Of a stretch of DNA of 64,000 nt, positions 29,916 to 40,821 are shown in pieces. The stretch is from Odontocerum albicorne (Eukaryota; Arthropoda; Insecta; Trichoptera; Odontoceridae). The notes beneath the pieces were generated by a model. That model searched no databases, was not told where the DNA came from, and was given only the letters and a program-made list of their open reading frames with translations. The translations under genes and the position numbers were made by a program. The stretch lies in assembly GCA_949825065.1 (NCBI GenBank), contig OX463838.1:806001-870000 (forward strand), written 5' to 3'. Each line of letters opens with the position of its first letter. The first letter of the stretch is position 1.

Positions 29916-31203
29916 TTAGGTGTACAAATAAGTTTCCGCCGTTTTTTATAAAAAAATGGGCATTTATTGTGAAAGAACGGAACCTCATGTTTTATTCGAA
30001 GTAGTACCCATCGCTTGCCACTACTTTTCCCCATCTTTCTGTCAGCATACGAATACCGCGTCAGTCATCATCATCATCTTTTGAGGCTATCCACGAATCG
30101 ACTCAATTTTTGGTATCTTCATATGATGTGAAGTGCTGCTCAGACAGGCCATGCGTCATCGATCAAAACAAGTGGTAATCAGAAGGAGCAATGTCTGGTG
30201 AATACAGCGGGTGGGGTAAAACTTCTCAATTGAGTGTTTCCAAATAGGTTTTGACCGATGCCGCAACATGTGGACTAGCATTATCATGCAGGAGAATAAT
30301 TTTGTCGTGTCTGGCGTAGTAGTGGGCGCGCTTTTCCTCGAGTGCTCGACTCAATCTCATCAATTATGTTCGGTAGACAGCCCCAGCAATGGTTTCATTC
30401 GGTTTGAGCAACTCATAATACACGACACCAAGCTGATCCCACCAAATACACAACAAGAGTTTTTTTCCATGAATATTTGGCTTAGCCGTAGATGTTGAAG
30501 CATGACCAGGGGATCCCCATGATTTCTTCCTTTTTGGATTATCATAATGGATGCATTTTTCATCACCAGTGACTATATGGTGCAGAAAACCCTTTCGTTT
30601 ATGCCTGGCAAGCAGCATTTCACATGTGGAAAATTGGCATTCAAAGTTTCTCCGTGTCAGTTCATATGAATCCCAATTTCTTTGTTTTTGAATCATTCCC
30701 AATGATTTCAACCCATGTGAAATTGCTTGTTGAGTCACTCCTAATGTAAGTGCAAGTTCTTCTTGCGTTTGGCACGAATCTTGATCCAATAATACTTCCA
30801 ATTCCGCGTCTTCGTACACTTTCGGCCTTCCGCTACGTTCTTTGTCTTCGATGTCAAATTCACCGTTCTTAAACTTTTGAAACCACTCACGACAACTTCT
30901 CTCACTTAAGGCAGCCTCACCATATGCTTCTACAAGCAATCGATGCGCCTCAGCTGCAGATTTCTTCAAATTGAAGAAGTAAATCAAAAGTTCCCGCAAA
31001 TGACGCTTATTCGGCTCAAAACTTGACATTTTCGAACACAAAAAAATATGTTATACTGATAAAAATTCACTAATATTTCAAGGTCATGTTGTTGACAGAT
31101 GTCCAACCTTACGATAATGACATTTTACATCTGACAATTTTAACCATAACTTACTGGTGGCGCCAACTTTTGTCAAACGGCGGTGACTTATTTGTATACC
31201 CAA
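29916..31203 (-). mobile_element. Full-length mariner, family D copy A (1288 bp)
   Basis: Ends TTAGGTGTACAAATAAGT and ACTTATTTGTATACCCAA are inverted, flanked by TA (29914-29915, 31204-31205). The copy at 40987-42274 has the same length and is almost identical. It lies inside a 31-bp tandem repeat, whose unit is seen on both sides. Confidence 0.93.
29990..31041 (-). pseudogene. Mariner transposase, family D copy A
   Basis: Open for 225 codons from 31041 to 30364: first helix-turn-helix (AEAHRLLVEAYGEAALSERS), linker SGRPK, second helix-turn-helix (ELALTLGVTQQAISHGLKSL), and first catalytic Asp at residue 160 (TGDEKCIHY). A frame change near 30364 ends it, yet the next part is legible: LLHDNASPHVA (second Asp) and SPDIAPSDYHLF (third Asp), with further stops. 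All three Asp codons remain, but no single protein contains them. A functional relative would have about 345 residues. Confidence 0.88.
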
Positions 31204-31205
31204 TA

Positions 31206-31350
31206 CTACGATGTGATCATAATTTTTTGTGATATACTGCGATGTGATCATAATTTTTTGTGATATACTGCGATGTGATCATAATTTTTTGTGATATACT
31301 GCGATGTGATCATAATTTTTTGTGATATACTACGATGTGATCATAATTTT
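31206..31350. repeat. 31-bp tandem repeat, about 4.6 copies
   Basis: Units CTGCGATGTGATCATAATTT plus TTTGTGATATA. The left flank of the mariner (about 29870-29915) ends in the same ATTTTTTGTGATATA, so the mariner landed in this repeat. Confidence 0.9.
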
Positions 31351-31704
31351 TCGCAATATGAAAGTACTGAAATCTGTCTGATTTATAGTAACATCCAGAT
31401 AACATACGTCCGCAAAGTATTAAATAGAAGTGCATGGAGAGGCATCGCAAAGTTTGCCTTAGATCTCGATGGCCTGTAGTGCCACAAGAGTAAGCAGCGA
31501 AAAAAAGGTCATGTATGAGGCAATCAATCAACTACGTTACAAAGACATAACTTACTATCTAGGGATTTGTAATTCAAATATATTGCAAAACGTGGCCGGG
31601 AGGTGAATTTGTCTTCTGCCCCATTAATATCGAGATTTCGGATTAGGAACCACTGGAGTAGACAAGCAACTCGTGATTGATTATCACGGGTGTTAGCAAT
31701 ACTG
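31351..31704. other. Unassigned stretch
   Basis: A segment near 31590-31680 (CGTGGCCGGGAGG, CGAGATTTCGG) resembles 49705-49770 and part of 37770-37800. No gene recognised. Confidence 0.35.
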
Positions 31705-32115
31705 ATCGACGATTCATAGACTTCAAGCAGGCCTATGACAGCATTGTTAGAGAAAAACTGTACGACATACTCTTAACATTTAATATACCCACAAAGTTAG
31801 TAAGGCTTATAGAGGGCTACAATGAGTAACACAAAGTGTACAGTTAAGATAGGAGGCGAGCTCACAGACGAGCTTATCGTATATCAAGGTCTCAAACAGG
31901 GGGACGGATTGGCCCCAACACTTTTCAATCTGAGTCTGGAATATGTCATCAGAAAGACACACCATAATAATGCAAACACCAATATATGCTCCCAAAACAG
32001 CCAGATAGTTTGGTATGCAGATGACCTCAATATAATAGGGAGATCCCTGACAGCCATACAGGTATTTGGAACCTTGGAGACAGCGGCCAAAGAAGTTAGA
32101 CTGGAAATTAATTAA
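31705..32115 (+). pseudogene. RTE-like reverse transcriptase palm fragment
   Basis: Begins DFKQAYDSIVREKLYDILLT in one frame; after a shift near 31822 an open frame of 97 codons gives GLKQGDGLAPTLFNLSLEYV and QIVWYADDLNIIG, the RT motifs around the catalytic YADD. A full element would encode an endonuclease upstream and a thumb/C-terminal region downstream; both are missing. The palm motif itself is intact. Non-LTR RT is secure, RTE-like less so. Confidence 0.75.
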
Positions 32116-32640
32116 AACATAGGAGGACGAAGTTGAGAGGGACGCAACCCGGCTGCTGCAGGCGCAGGATTAGAGGGTCGAGGCGGAAGACAGGAGTTGG
32201 AGGCGAAGATTGACGGAGGTCAAAGCTCGATATGAGCTGTAGGACCATCGAAAGAAGTTAGCAATACTGAATTAATTAATGCACATTACTCGTAACGAGT
32301 ATAATAGAAGGCACAACATTAAATGGGAACATCACAATACTTGACATTGGGGCAGCCAGAGATGACTAAGTAAGCCAATTTGTCATCCTGTTGCATACAG
32401 GCCAAGAAGCTTCAGTACTTGCAATAGCTTGTCTGCGTCATTTTCTCTATTGGCTCCCTGATAACTAGCAACAGTTCTGCTACTATTTACGAACAGTTGT
32501 GCTGAGCATTAATGTTTTTAAGCGTTTCATACAGTACGTCTACAATACTACTCCGCACGTGAAGAAACAACACACACACCCACAATCTAGCGTGCACGAG
32601 TATTGTTACCAGACAAACTATTTTTTCGGGTACCATCAGA
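32116..32640. other. No recognisable feature
   Basis: A purine-rich segment (about 32120-32250) follows the RT fragment. Nothing else recognised. Confidence 0.35.
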
Positions 32641-32703
32641 AATCAAATCGAAACCCTCGAGTGGTAGTCAAGTGTTTTATCAACTAGGCCGTGGACGTCG
32701 TCA
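32641..32703 (-). mobile_element. tRNA-derived SINE head
   Basis: Minus strand GACGACGTCCACGGCCTAGT then TGATAAAACACTTGACTACC; box B is decayed (GGGTTTCGATTTGATT). Confidence 0.55.
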
Positions 32704-32886
32704 GATGAGAAAATAAAAAATATGAAATTGCAACAAAGTTCTGTGTAAAATAACGAATGAAAGAAAATAATTGTCAAACAGTCTGTTATCTTCTCCAGTG
32801 GCCAAGTACGAGGATGTTAAACCAATCAAATCGACCGCAGAAGCAGCGCGTTGCGGTGTTCATTGTTGAAGTACAAGTATATATTA

Positions 32887-33849
32887 ACACATCGATCAAT
32901 AAGTCCCGGGACTAACCAACAGATGGCGCCTCTAATAACAAATCCATACCATTCTCAGTTAGTATCAACCTTTAGAAGTTACGTATCAAACTTTCATGAC
33001 ATTCAGACATTGTGTCATTGAGTTACAGTGGTTTTAGTGACGCTACTTTTGCTATTTTCAAAACAGTGGAAAAAAAACGAATTTCGTGTGTTGATAAAAC
33101 ATTGCTTTTTAACGGGAAAAAATACCGTTCAAACTCAGCGAGTGTTATACGGGCTCTGCTCCGTCGACAAAAACAACCATTTGTCGGTGGTATGCTGACT
33201 TCAAACGCGGTCGTACAGACACAAATGATGCTGAACACTCTGGTCGTCCAAATGAGGCTGTTACACCAGAAAACATAAAAAAAAACTCAAAATCGTGATG
33301 AATAATCGCAAAGTAAAGTTGCGTGAGATAGCTGACATCCTGAAGATATCATTTGGTAGTGTTACCACTATTTTGCATGAACATTTGGTCATGAAAAAGC
33401 TTTTTTTCTAAATGGGTGCTGCGTTTGCTCACAATGAAACAGAAACAACGCATGAAAAAACGGCCCCATATGAAGAAGAAAAAAGTTCTCTTTCATCAGG
33501 ACAATGCTCCGTGTCACAAGTCGATGGATGACAAATTGCATGAGTTGAACTTTGGTTCCGCACCCACCGTATTCTCCAGATTTGGCCCCCAGCGACTATT
33601 GGCTGTTCGCAGACCTCAAAAAGATGCTCCAGGGAAAGAGATTTGGCTTCAATGAAGAAGTGATTGCCGAAACTAACGCCTATTTTGAAATTTAAGATAA
33701 ATCGTTCTACACGGCTGGCATAGAAAAGTAAGGAAAGCGTCGGAATGAATGTATCGCTCTTGAAGGAGACTATGTTGATGAATAAAGAAGAATTTTGGCA
33801 AAGAAATGTTGTTTTAGTAGTTAGTCCCGGGATTTATTGATCGATGTGT
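32887..33849 (+). mobile_element. Mariner element, family E copy 1
   Basis: Perfect 17-bp terminal inverted repeats ACACATCGATCAATAAG and CTTATTGATCGATGTGT (with a mismatch beyond), TA on both sides (32885-32886, 33850-33851). 963 bp; internal deletion of the catalytic first half. Related 3' part at 37085-37423. Confidence 0.88.
33070..33785 (+). pseudogene. Mariner transposase remnant, family E copy 1
   Basis: In shifting frames: EKNEFRVLIKHCFLTGKNTV (start of first helix-turn-helix), KVKLREIADILKISFGSVTT (second helix-turn-helix), then after a deletion KRPHMKKKKVLFHQDNAPCHK with the second catalytic Asp, PPYSPDLAPSDYWLF-like region in another frame, and a final EGDYVDE. The first catalytic Asp region (about 100 residues) is lost. 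Several frameshifts and stops. Not functional. Confidence 0.75.
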
Positions 33850-33851
33850 TA

Positions 33852-34459
33852 TATAATACGAGTATATAGTAATGTAAATAAGGTAAAGTGTGCGTTATCA
33901 GCAAAGGTTAAAATCAAATCCATTTACAATCTTATCACAGCGGATACACTCTATCGCGTATTGCGAGTTCTAGTTTTGATTCGAGCAAATAAATATATTT
34001 TATTTTATTTCAAGGACCAAATGATTTTTTTGATACAAAGATTAAAAAACAACAACGCGTGGGTAGGATTTAACATAGATCTGCAAGCAGTGTTATACAA
34101 TATGAAAAAATACATTACAAGTCGAACAACACAACACAGCAAAACCCGTACAATTCAATCAATTCATCCCGGCAACTATTTGTTCACTTGACTCCTGTAA
34201 GTTAGTAGTCAAAGTCATATGAGAATCCATACAATACCCATATTGATTGCCGAAGAATTAGTTGCAACCACTTCACAAAGCATTTTGCCGAGTGGGCCTA
34301 CAATGAACGTGTAGCACGACAATCTGGATTAGTTCCGGACTGTTGAAATACGAGCTGACAATCTTAAATAATGTTGTAAGGTCAAACATATTTCTCCTGC
34401 CTGACAAGGTTGTCAGGCTCGTCACTTCCAACAACAGATCATAGTCCAACTCAGTTTAA
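33852..34459. other. No recognisable feature
   Basis: A 115-codon ORF (33844-34191, plus) shows no recognisable domain, and its start overlaps the mariner end. I see no other feature. Confidence 0.35.
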
Positions 34460-34612
34460 AGTTTCTTCTTCTTCCCAGTGTCATGTCAGGTCCCTACAAC
34501 GTTGAATATCGCCTGAGAGTAGACATATTTGTCCCCGGCAGCCCGAAAAAAATCCCCGACGCTCCTTATACCAGTCCAATCACGTATATTGCGGAGCCAG
34601 GAGTTTAAAGTT
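34460..34612 (-). pseudogene. RTE-like C-terminal fragment
   Basis: Minus strand reads SWLRN-like APQYT*LDWYK, then SGCRGQI and a final HDTGKKKK-like end. The nucleotide run CCAGTCCAATCACGTATATTGCGGAGCCAGGAG is the inverse of the 47300-47330 region, the same C-terminal block (RNIRDWTGIRS). Confidence 0.6.
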
Positions 34613-35050
34613 TACAAATCGTTAAAACCACGCTGCATGCGTTCAATTTTTTCAACATGGAAATCATAGTGGGACGACCATATTACCGAATTGTTCTTAT
34701 CAGAGAAGTATACAACTTTTAAATGAATCCAGCTTAGAATGATCATTACCTAGTATCGCTGCATATGTTATGTTATATATGGACGATCTTTAAAATATTT
34801 CACTGCATATTGAATATGATGATTTCACTGTATACGTGTATGTAACATAGGACAGCGCGATGGGCAAGGACGACCGTTATGCCCAACACATATACTCTGG
34901 TAGGTATTATAGTATATGTCCGTTGTTCTTGAATGAACCGGCGCTGTCGTAGTATATAGTAACACGTGCCGCGAACACGGGTAAGAAAGTGACCCTTCAA
35001 GAGAAACTGAAAGTTCTGCATGCGAGATGATTGCTCGTAGTAATTTAAAT
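34613..35050. other. No recognisable feature
   Basis: Nothing recognised; short ORFs only. Confidence 0.35.
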
Positions 35051-35113
35051 GCAATGGCGGTGCGGTAACGCAGTGGACTTCCGTGCGAAAGGTCGTCGGT
35101 ACGAACCCTGCCC
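35051..35113 (+). mobile_element. tRNA-like SINE head, different type
   Basis: GGCGGTGCGGTAACGCAGTG resembles a tRNA start with box A and GGTACGAACCC a box B, 36 bases apart. No acceptor stem closes it. It directly precedes the 50-bp satellite. Confidence 0.4.
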
Positions 35114-35133
35114 TACACTACCCCTATCGTATA

Positions 35134-36240
35134 ACATTTTTCCGTCTAGTATTCTGGAGTATAAGGATATCTTATGACCCACCGCATTTTTCCGTCTAGT
35201 ATTCTGGAGTATAAGGATATCTTATGACCCACCGCATTTTTCCGTCTAGTATTCTGGAGTATAAGGATATCTTATGACTCACCGCATTTTTCCGTCTAGT
35301 ATTCTGGAGTATAAGGATATCTTATGACCCACCGCATTTTTCCGTCTAGTATTCTGGAGTATAAGGATATCTTATGACCCACCGCATTTTTCCGTCTAGT
35401 ATTCTGGAGTATAAGGATATCTTATGACCCACCGCATTTTTCCGTCTAGTATTCTGGAGTATAAGGATATCTTATGACCCACCGCATTTTTCCGTCTAGT
35501 ATTCTGGAGTATAAGGATATCTTATGACCCACCGCATTTTTCCGTCTAGTATTCTGGAGTATAAGGATATCTTATGACCCACCGCATTTTTCCGTCTAGT
35601 ATTCTGGAGTATAAGGATATCTTATGACCCACCGCATTTTTCCGTCTAGTATTCTGGAGTATAAGGATATCTTATGACCCACCGCATTTTTCCGTCTAGT
35701 ATTCTGGAGTATAAGGATATCTTATGACCCACCGCATTTTTCCGTCTAGTATTCTGGAGTATAAGGATATCTTATGACTCACCGCATTTTTCCGTCTAGT
35801 ATTCTGGAGTATAAGGATATCTTATGACCCACCGCATTTTTCCGTCTAGTATTCTGGAGTATAAGGATATCTTATGACCCACCGCATTTTTCCGTCTAGT
35901 ATTCTGGAGTATAAGGATATCTTATGACCCACCGCATTTTTCCGTCTAGTATTCTGGAGTATAAGGATATCTTATGACTCACCGCATTTTTCCGTCTAGT
36001 ATTCTGGAGTATAAGGATATCTTATGACCCACCGCATTTTTCCGTCTAGTATTCTGGAGTATAAGGATATCTTATGACTCACCGCATTTTTCCGTCTAGT
36101 ATTCTGGAGTATAAGGATATCTTATGACCCACCGCATTTTTCCGTCTAGTATTCTGGAGTATAAGGATATCTTATGACCCACCGCATTTTTCCGTCTAGT
36201 ATTCTGGAGTATAAGGATATCTTATGACCCACCGCATTTT
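35134..36240. repeat. 50-bp satellite, about 22 copies
   Basis: Units CATTTTTCCGTCTAGTATTC, TGGAGTATAAGGATATCTTA, TGACCCACCG repeat every 50 bp. The only variation I noticed is ACTC for ACCC in a few units. The right end merges into the poly-T that is the A-tail of the minus-strand retrotransposon at 36241. Confidence 0.95.
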
Positions 36241-36790
36241 TTTTTCTGGGTTACAATCCAAGGATTGGTCTGCACCAAGCACTCGATCCCTCCACTCATC
36301 CCTGTCATCCACCAGTATCTTCATCTCCTGGTAGCTGCCACAGCGCACATCCCGGATCACCCGGTCCATGTAGCTATATCTAGGGCGGCCTCTAGGGTTA
36401 TTGCCCTCAATAATTCCCTCGACGATGCTAAGGAGCAGGCCTGAGTGCCTGATGTTACGACCTAACCAACTGGATCGTTGTTGGGCAACTCTATTTAGGA
36501 GTTGCCTTGTTTCTCCAACCCCGCTCAATACCTCGTTCGTTTCGGATGTGATCTGACCAATGGACCCCGGCCATGCGCCTGTAGCACCACATCTCAAAGG
36601 CAGCCAGACGCCCGGACTCGCTCCGGCTGATGGTCCACGTTTCGCAGCCATACAGCAGCACACTCCAGACAAGAGTTTTCATTAAATTCTTCCTAATATT
36701 GATATCAATGTTAGGAGATTCAAATATCTTGGATTTCTTGTTGAAAGCAACTCTTGCCTGATGGACCCTACTTATTATTTCTGCCTTTGA
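36241..36790 (-). pseudogene. RTE-like non-LTR retrotransposon 3' region
   Basis: Two overlapping minus-strand frames give MKTLVWSVLLYGCETWTISR, AAFEMWCYRRMAGVHWSDHI, then RSSWLGRNIRHSGLLLSIVE, GRPRYSYMDRVIRD and a terminal EMKILVDDRDEWRDRVLGAD. This is the conserved region downstream of the RT in RTE-like elements; one frameshift near 36530 separates the parts. It ends with nine A on the minus strand and continues straight into the 50-bp satellite. Confidence 0.75.
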
Positions 36791-36859
36791 TCGGCCATAT
36801 TAAAACTTATGAAATCTGACACAGACTAAATTATAAGGTACTTAAATACATATATACTG

Positions 36860-37075
36860 TCACGCTGTCTCCCTGTCGAGGTAGGCTGAGGGGAGAGAAC
36901 AGACTTTCCTATCACGACAGACACACACCTTTCGCCTCTTTTATATCCGTACATCTTCTCTTACAGCTCCCGATTTCTCAGACTTTTTACATTTACTTCT
37001 TTCAAAATAACATACACTTGATCCAACAATACTTTCCATGATCTTCCTTTACCGCACTTTTCACTCACATTTGCA
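36860..37075 (-). pseudogene. RTE-like 3' terminal fragment
   Basis: Plus strand CACGCTGTCTCCCTGTCGAG, TTTCCTATCACGACAGACAC, CTTGATCCAACAATACTTTC: inverse of the WLDQVND / CRDR.K / P.GK.R end block. Ends where mariner family E copy 2 begins. Confidence 0.6.
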
Positions 37076-37084
37076 ATGTAAAAA

Positions 37085-37423
37085 AGTCGATGGTAACGAT
37101 GGCCAAATTGCATGAGTTGAACTTAGAATTGCTTCCGCACCCACCGTATTCTCCAGATTTGACCCCCAGCGACTATTGGCTGTTCGCAGACCTCAAAAGG
37201 ATGCTCCAGGGATAGAGATTTGGCTCCAATGAAGAAGTGATTGCCGAAACTAACGCCTATTTTGAAACCAAAGATAAATCGTTCTACACGGCATAGAAAA
37301 GTGAGGAAAGCGTTGGAATGAATGTATCACTCTTGAAGGAGACTATGTTGTAAAAAATAAAGAAGAATTTTGGCAAACAAATGTTGTTTTAGTAGTTAGT
37401 CCCAAGACTTATTATCGATGTGT
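37085..37423 (+). mobile_element. Mariner family E copy 2 (3' part only)
   Basis: Encodes the C-terminal transposase region (MAKLHELNLELLPHPPYSPD, then a D/T change in SPDLTPSDYWLF, and EGDYV) with stops, and ends in the right terminal repeat TTATTATCGATGTGT next to TA (37424-37425). The 5' two thirds are missing. Confidence 0.75.
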
Positions 37424-37860
37424 TACGTGTATGGTATGTAAGGATTATAAACGGAGGGTAGGGTATTTTATGCTTAAATGCTTCGTTATGCCACCTGATT
37501 TACGGGACCCAACCAACACCAACTATGGATGGAGCGTGTTGTCTATTGACAGTAAATAGGAAGTACGGGTACTCGAACCGGACGGACGCTTAGCTTATCC
37601 GTGTCGGGAGTTTGGCTATATCATAAACCCGTATTGTTAAGGATTATTTTCCGGGATTGGCAAGTGATAGAAATACTCTTGCTTTAGCGTAGGACCAGAT
37701 TAACTCGGGCTATTTAACTATATGAAAGATTAATTCATTCGTTTGATATCCATCAGTATATTGCAACATGTTGACGAGCGTGGCCGAGAGACAATATTGT
37801 ATTTGGCTCATTTTCTTTGTTTGTTTAGTTTGAAACATTTATTATAAAATATTAAATTCT
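37424..37860. other. Unassigned stretch
   Basis: 37445-37492 is the inverse of 18013-18060. A segment near 37770-37800 resembles 49700-49730. Otherwise nothing recognised. Confidence 0.35.
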
Positions 37861-38107
37861 GATAGTCCACAACAGTATTTTAGTACCAACTTTGATGTAT
37901 GGCAGTGAAACTTGGACGTGGAACAAGACTGAAAGGAGTCGAATAAATGCTCTAGAAATATGTGCTCTGAGAAGTATACGTGGGGCAACAATGTATAACA
38001 GAATACGGTATGAAGTGATTAGAGATGAACGTGACCTTATGGATGGTGTGTTTAATAAGACAGTTTATGCTCTGAAACTCGTTCATTTGCTAGATTCGCT
38101 TCAGTAA
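37861..38107 (+). pseudogene. RTE-like C-terminal fragment
   Basis: VLVPTLMYGSETWTWNKTER, then INALEICALRSIRGATMYNR and EVIRDERDL: the most readable copy of this C-terminal block in the window, open for 72 codons. Confidence 0.7.
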
Positions 38108-38126
38108 AGACAGTTTATGCTCTTAA

Positions 38127-38371
38127 CACGTTCACTGCGTCGAACACGGCTCCCGTGTCCATACAAAATAGCCTTGAATGTTTAGTGCACTCATAAACGT
38201 CTCCCGATAAGGATTCGTCGCCGGTTTCATGTGTTTTGAAGACACGAAGGAATACACTTGTATATGATGTTTCAATAGAAAGTAGAATTTGATTTTTAAC
38301 AAAGTTATGGGTTTTAAAAAAATCGCGAATTTTCAGCATCTTTGTATGACATTTTGTACGCAGTGAACGTG
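38127..38371. mobile_element. Short piggyBac-type MITE, second family
   Basis: 245 bp between TTAA at 38123-38126 and 38372-38375. Inverted ends CACGTTCACTGCG and CGCAGTGAACGTG are perfect over 13 bp. Non-coding. Distinct in sequence from the family at 18076. Confidence 0.85.
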
Positions 38372-38375
38372 TTAA

Positions 38376-38760
38376 GTCAGTTTTATTTTTTTAAAGTAAT
38401 AAACGTATCTTGATCAGATGGTAAAAACTGTTCAAAAGAAACGTCTTTGGAACGGTTTCGGTCAATATAAATAAATGTTATATTTTGATATTAAAGGGAA
38501 TAACCGAATCTTGTCAGCTTTCCTATGATTACCGCGAGAATTGATTCTAATTTTACTCTTTGTTTCCGAGATTTGTCTTCGACTGAAGGGACACCCGGTG
38601 TCCGGGCAGGAATGCGCAGCGCGACGCAGTGTGGCATCGGGACACCCCACGCCCCTCCCAGTCACGTGCCCGGCATCCCAATGGCCTGGCCCCGGGGGGC
38701 GACGCATCGGTATTGTCATCCACGCTCGCCGTGCAATACGTAGTAACATACATGATATCT
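38376..38760. other. Unassigned stretch with GC-rich block
   Basis: About 38580-38730 is GC- and CpG-rich, against AT-rich flanks. Overlapping ORFs on both strands are likely compositional. No gene recognised. Confidence 0.3.
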
Positions 38761-38960
38761 TGTCAGTTGTACACACGGGATCTTCCGGGTTTATTCGCTT
38801 TGTGAATGTCGTCATTGAATAATATTTTTGGTTATTCTTCAAATAACTATTGATAACACATGGTATACTGCTTAGATAACAGAACTTTTTACCACACATC
38901 TTTCATCTATAACAATAACCTTTGATTTCGCTACATTCATTTACAAACATTTTACTAGAC
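38761..38960 (-). pseudogene. RTE-like fragment
   Basis: Contains CACGGGATCTTCCGGGTTTA and the AACCTTTGATTTCGCTACAT run also seen near 6510. Family by nucleotide similarity only. Confidence 0.4.
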
Positions 38961-38963
38961 ATA

Positions 38964-39655
38964 CGAGGGTGGTCCGATAAGTACTTAGCCTACAAAAGAA
39001 TAACAAAAAATATGGAAAAGTGGCGATTTATTTCTCAACATAATCTGCTTTGAGTTCGATACACTTGACCCAGCGATGCTCCAACTTCTTAAACCCGTCT
39101 GAAAAATGCGTTTTCTGGAGGTCTGCAAAGTAGGCCTCCGTGGCGGCGATAACCTCCTCATTCGACTCAAATTTCTGCCCGGCGAGTGACTTTTTCAAAT
39201 TTGGAAACAAAAAGAAGTCGCACGGGGCCAAATCCGGAGAATACGGTGGATGGGGCAGCAGTTCGTAGCCTAATTCTACCAATTTGGCCGTTGCGACAGC
39301 GGAGGTGTGAGGCGGTGCGTTGTCATAATTGAAGAGCACTTTTTTCTTCGCCAAATGGGGCCGTTTTTTCTGCAATTCGGCGTCGAATCGGCCCAATAAT
39401 TCAGCATAGTAGAGCCCTGTGACCGTTTTGCCCTTCTCCAGGAAGTCGATGTAGATCACACCTTTTGAATCCCACAAAATGGTGGCCATCACCTTTCCAG
39501 CCGATAGGACAGTCTTCGCCTTCTTCGGAGCACGTTCGCCGGGTGAAGTCCACTGTTTCGACTGTTCCTTGGTCTCGGGTGTGTACCAGTGTATCCATGT
39601 TTCGTCGACGGTCACGAAACGACGCAGAAACTCCTTCGGATTGCGCTTAAACATC
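38964..39655 (-). mobile_element. Mariner family B copy 2 (5' truncated)
   Basis: Left terminal repeat CGAGGGTGGTCCGATAAGTA next to TA (38962-38963). No matching right terminus: the element stops shortly after the start of its open frame, so the N-terminal end and second repeat are missing. Confidence 0.85.
39028..39654 (-). pseudogene. Mariner transposase catalytic domain, family B copy 2
   Basis: A continuous 208-codon frame covers the whole catalytic domain: TVDETWIHWYTPETKEQSKQ with the first Asp (Val replaces the usual Gly before it), ATILWDSKGVIYIDF, FNYDNAPPHTS with the second Asp (Tyr replaces His), and SPDLAPCDFFLF with the third (DD34D spacing), ending KADYVEK. The two DNA-binding helix-turn-helix regions are lost by truncation at about 39655. 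It might make a catalytic fragment if transcribed but cannot bind its own ends. Confidence 0.85.
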
Positions 39656-39834
39656 GTGTTAAATACAGCTCACTTGTAAATATAATACTCGTAATATTTC
39701 AGTCAATCTAGTTTAACTATGTGACAATTCGGTATTTTATTTTTAAAAAAAACTTCAAAAATAAGTAGTGCTTTACGGGACACGTATTTTATCACGAGTA
39801 TATTACAATGAGTGTTCCGTTGATTGGATATTAT

Positions 39835-40321
39835 CACTAGTAAAGGTATTTTAAATTGAGTGGTTTTTTTAAATTCTTGAATAAAACACAGATGGCGTCG
39901 TGAACTTGCCCTGGGTCTTGTGATATTTGAGAAGTGTAATGTATGACATTTATAAAAATGGAGAACAACGCGTACAAATTGTTGAATAATTTTATGTATT
40001 GTAATATCCGGAAACGGTGATGTTAATTGGTCACCAAGATCATGTGATCTGACACCGTTGGACTATTTTCTCTGGGATTTCGTGAAAAGTCAGGTCTATA
40101 AAAATGACCCCCAATCAGTTCCTGAACTGAAGGACGAAATTATTCGCGTTATTGGTGAGTTAGAACCGCAATTATGACAAAATGTCATCGAAAATTTTGA
40201 CAAAAGAGTGAACATCTGTGGAACTGCAAGATGAGGACACAAAAAGTTTTTTGAAATCAAAGCAAATTGTGTGTTTTATTCAATAATTAAAAAAACCGCT
40301 CAATTTGAAAGACCTTTTAGT
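39835..40321 (+). mobile_element. Tc1/mariner-superfamily element remnant, distinct family
   Basis: Subterminal repeats TTTAAATTGAGTGGTTTTTT (left) and AAAAAACCGCTCAATTTGAAA (right) are inverted. The C-terminal reading WSPRSCDLTPLDYFLWDFVK, then YKNDPQSVPELKDEI, is the end of an IS630/Tc1-like DDE transposase, with Asp in TPLDYF. About 490 bp, most of the gene deleted. An imperfect 20-bp direct repeat (TCCGTTGATTG.ATATTAT) flanks it on both sides. Confidence 0.65.
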
Positions 40322-40342
40322 GGTCCGTTGATTGAATATTAT

Positions 40343-40821
40343 TTATGCATATACGAGTATGTCCAATTCCGGGTGGTGGTCGAGGCCGTTCTTCTGAGAA
40401 GAGCCTCATCACCGATCACCGAGCACTAATAACGACAGTTGCCCGTTGCAGCGTGCACCATGCGGCGCGCTGCAGCGGAGACCCTCGCTTCACACTCCGC
40501 AGCCGTGGTCACAGCTCGCCCGCTCGTGTCTTTCTACTCTGATTAGCGATGGAAGAAATGAAGTGACGAGAGTGAGGCAGGCCGTGTTGGTGATAATTAA
40601 CGCGGCGTTAAATAGACACGCGATGGAAATAGACTTTAAAACAAATAGGAATATATTCCACGGAACCTTGTATAGTCAGTCAGTCACTATTCGGGCATGA
40701 TTTGTTGCTCGTTTCTTGCGATGGTAAACGATAATCTTACAAGCAAGCCCATAATCCCAAGACCAACTTTCGTACTTTATTTATATATTTGACAAATCGT
40801 TTTTATTTTTAAATAATAACA
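40343..40821. other. No recognisable feature
   Basis: 40440-40540 is GC-rich; the ORFs here show no recognisable protein. Confidence 0.3.

Noticed and set aside
30268..30498. 76-codon plus-strand ORF (and its twin at 41339-41569)
   Set aside because: Antisense shadow of the mariner transposase, repeated because the element is repeated.
35134..36240. CRISPR-like regular array
   Set aside because: Units are directly contiguous with no variable spacers; it is a satellite in a eukaryotic context. The same applies to the arrays at 8.7, 10.5, 19.8 and 27.6 kb.
38462..38899. 145-codon minus-strand ORF as a gene
   Set aside because: It spans a GC-rich block with ORFs on both strands and joins unrelated repeat sequence at both ends; no domain recognised.
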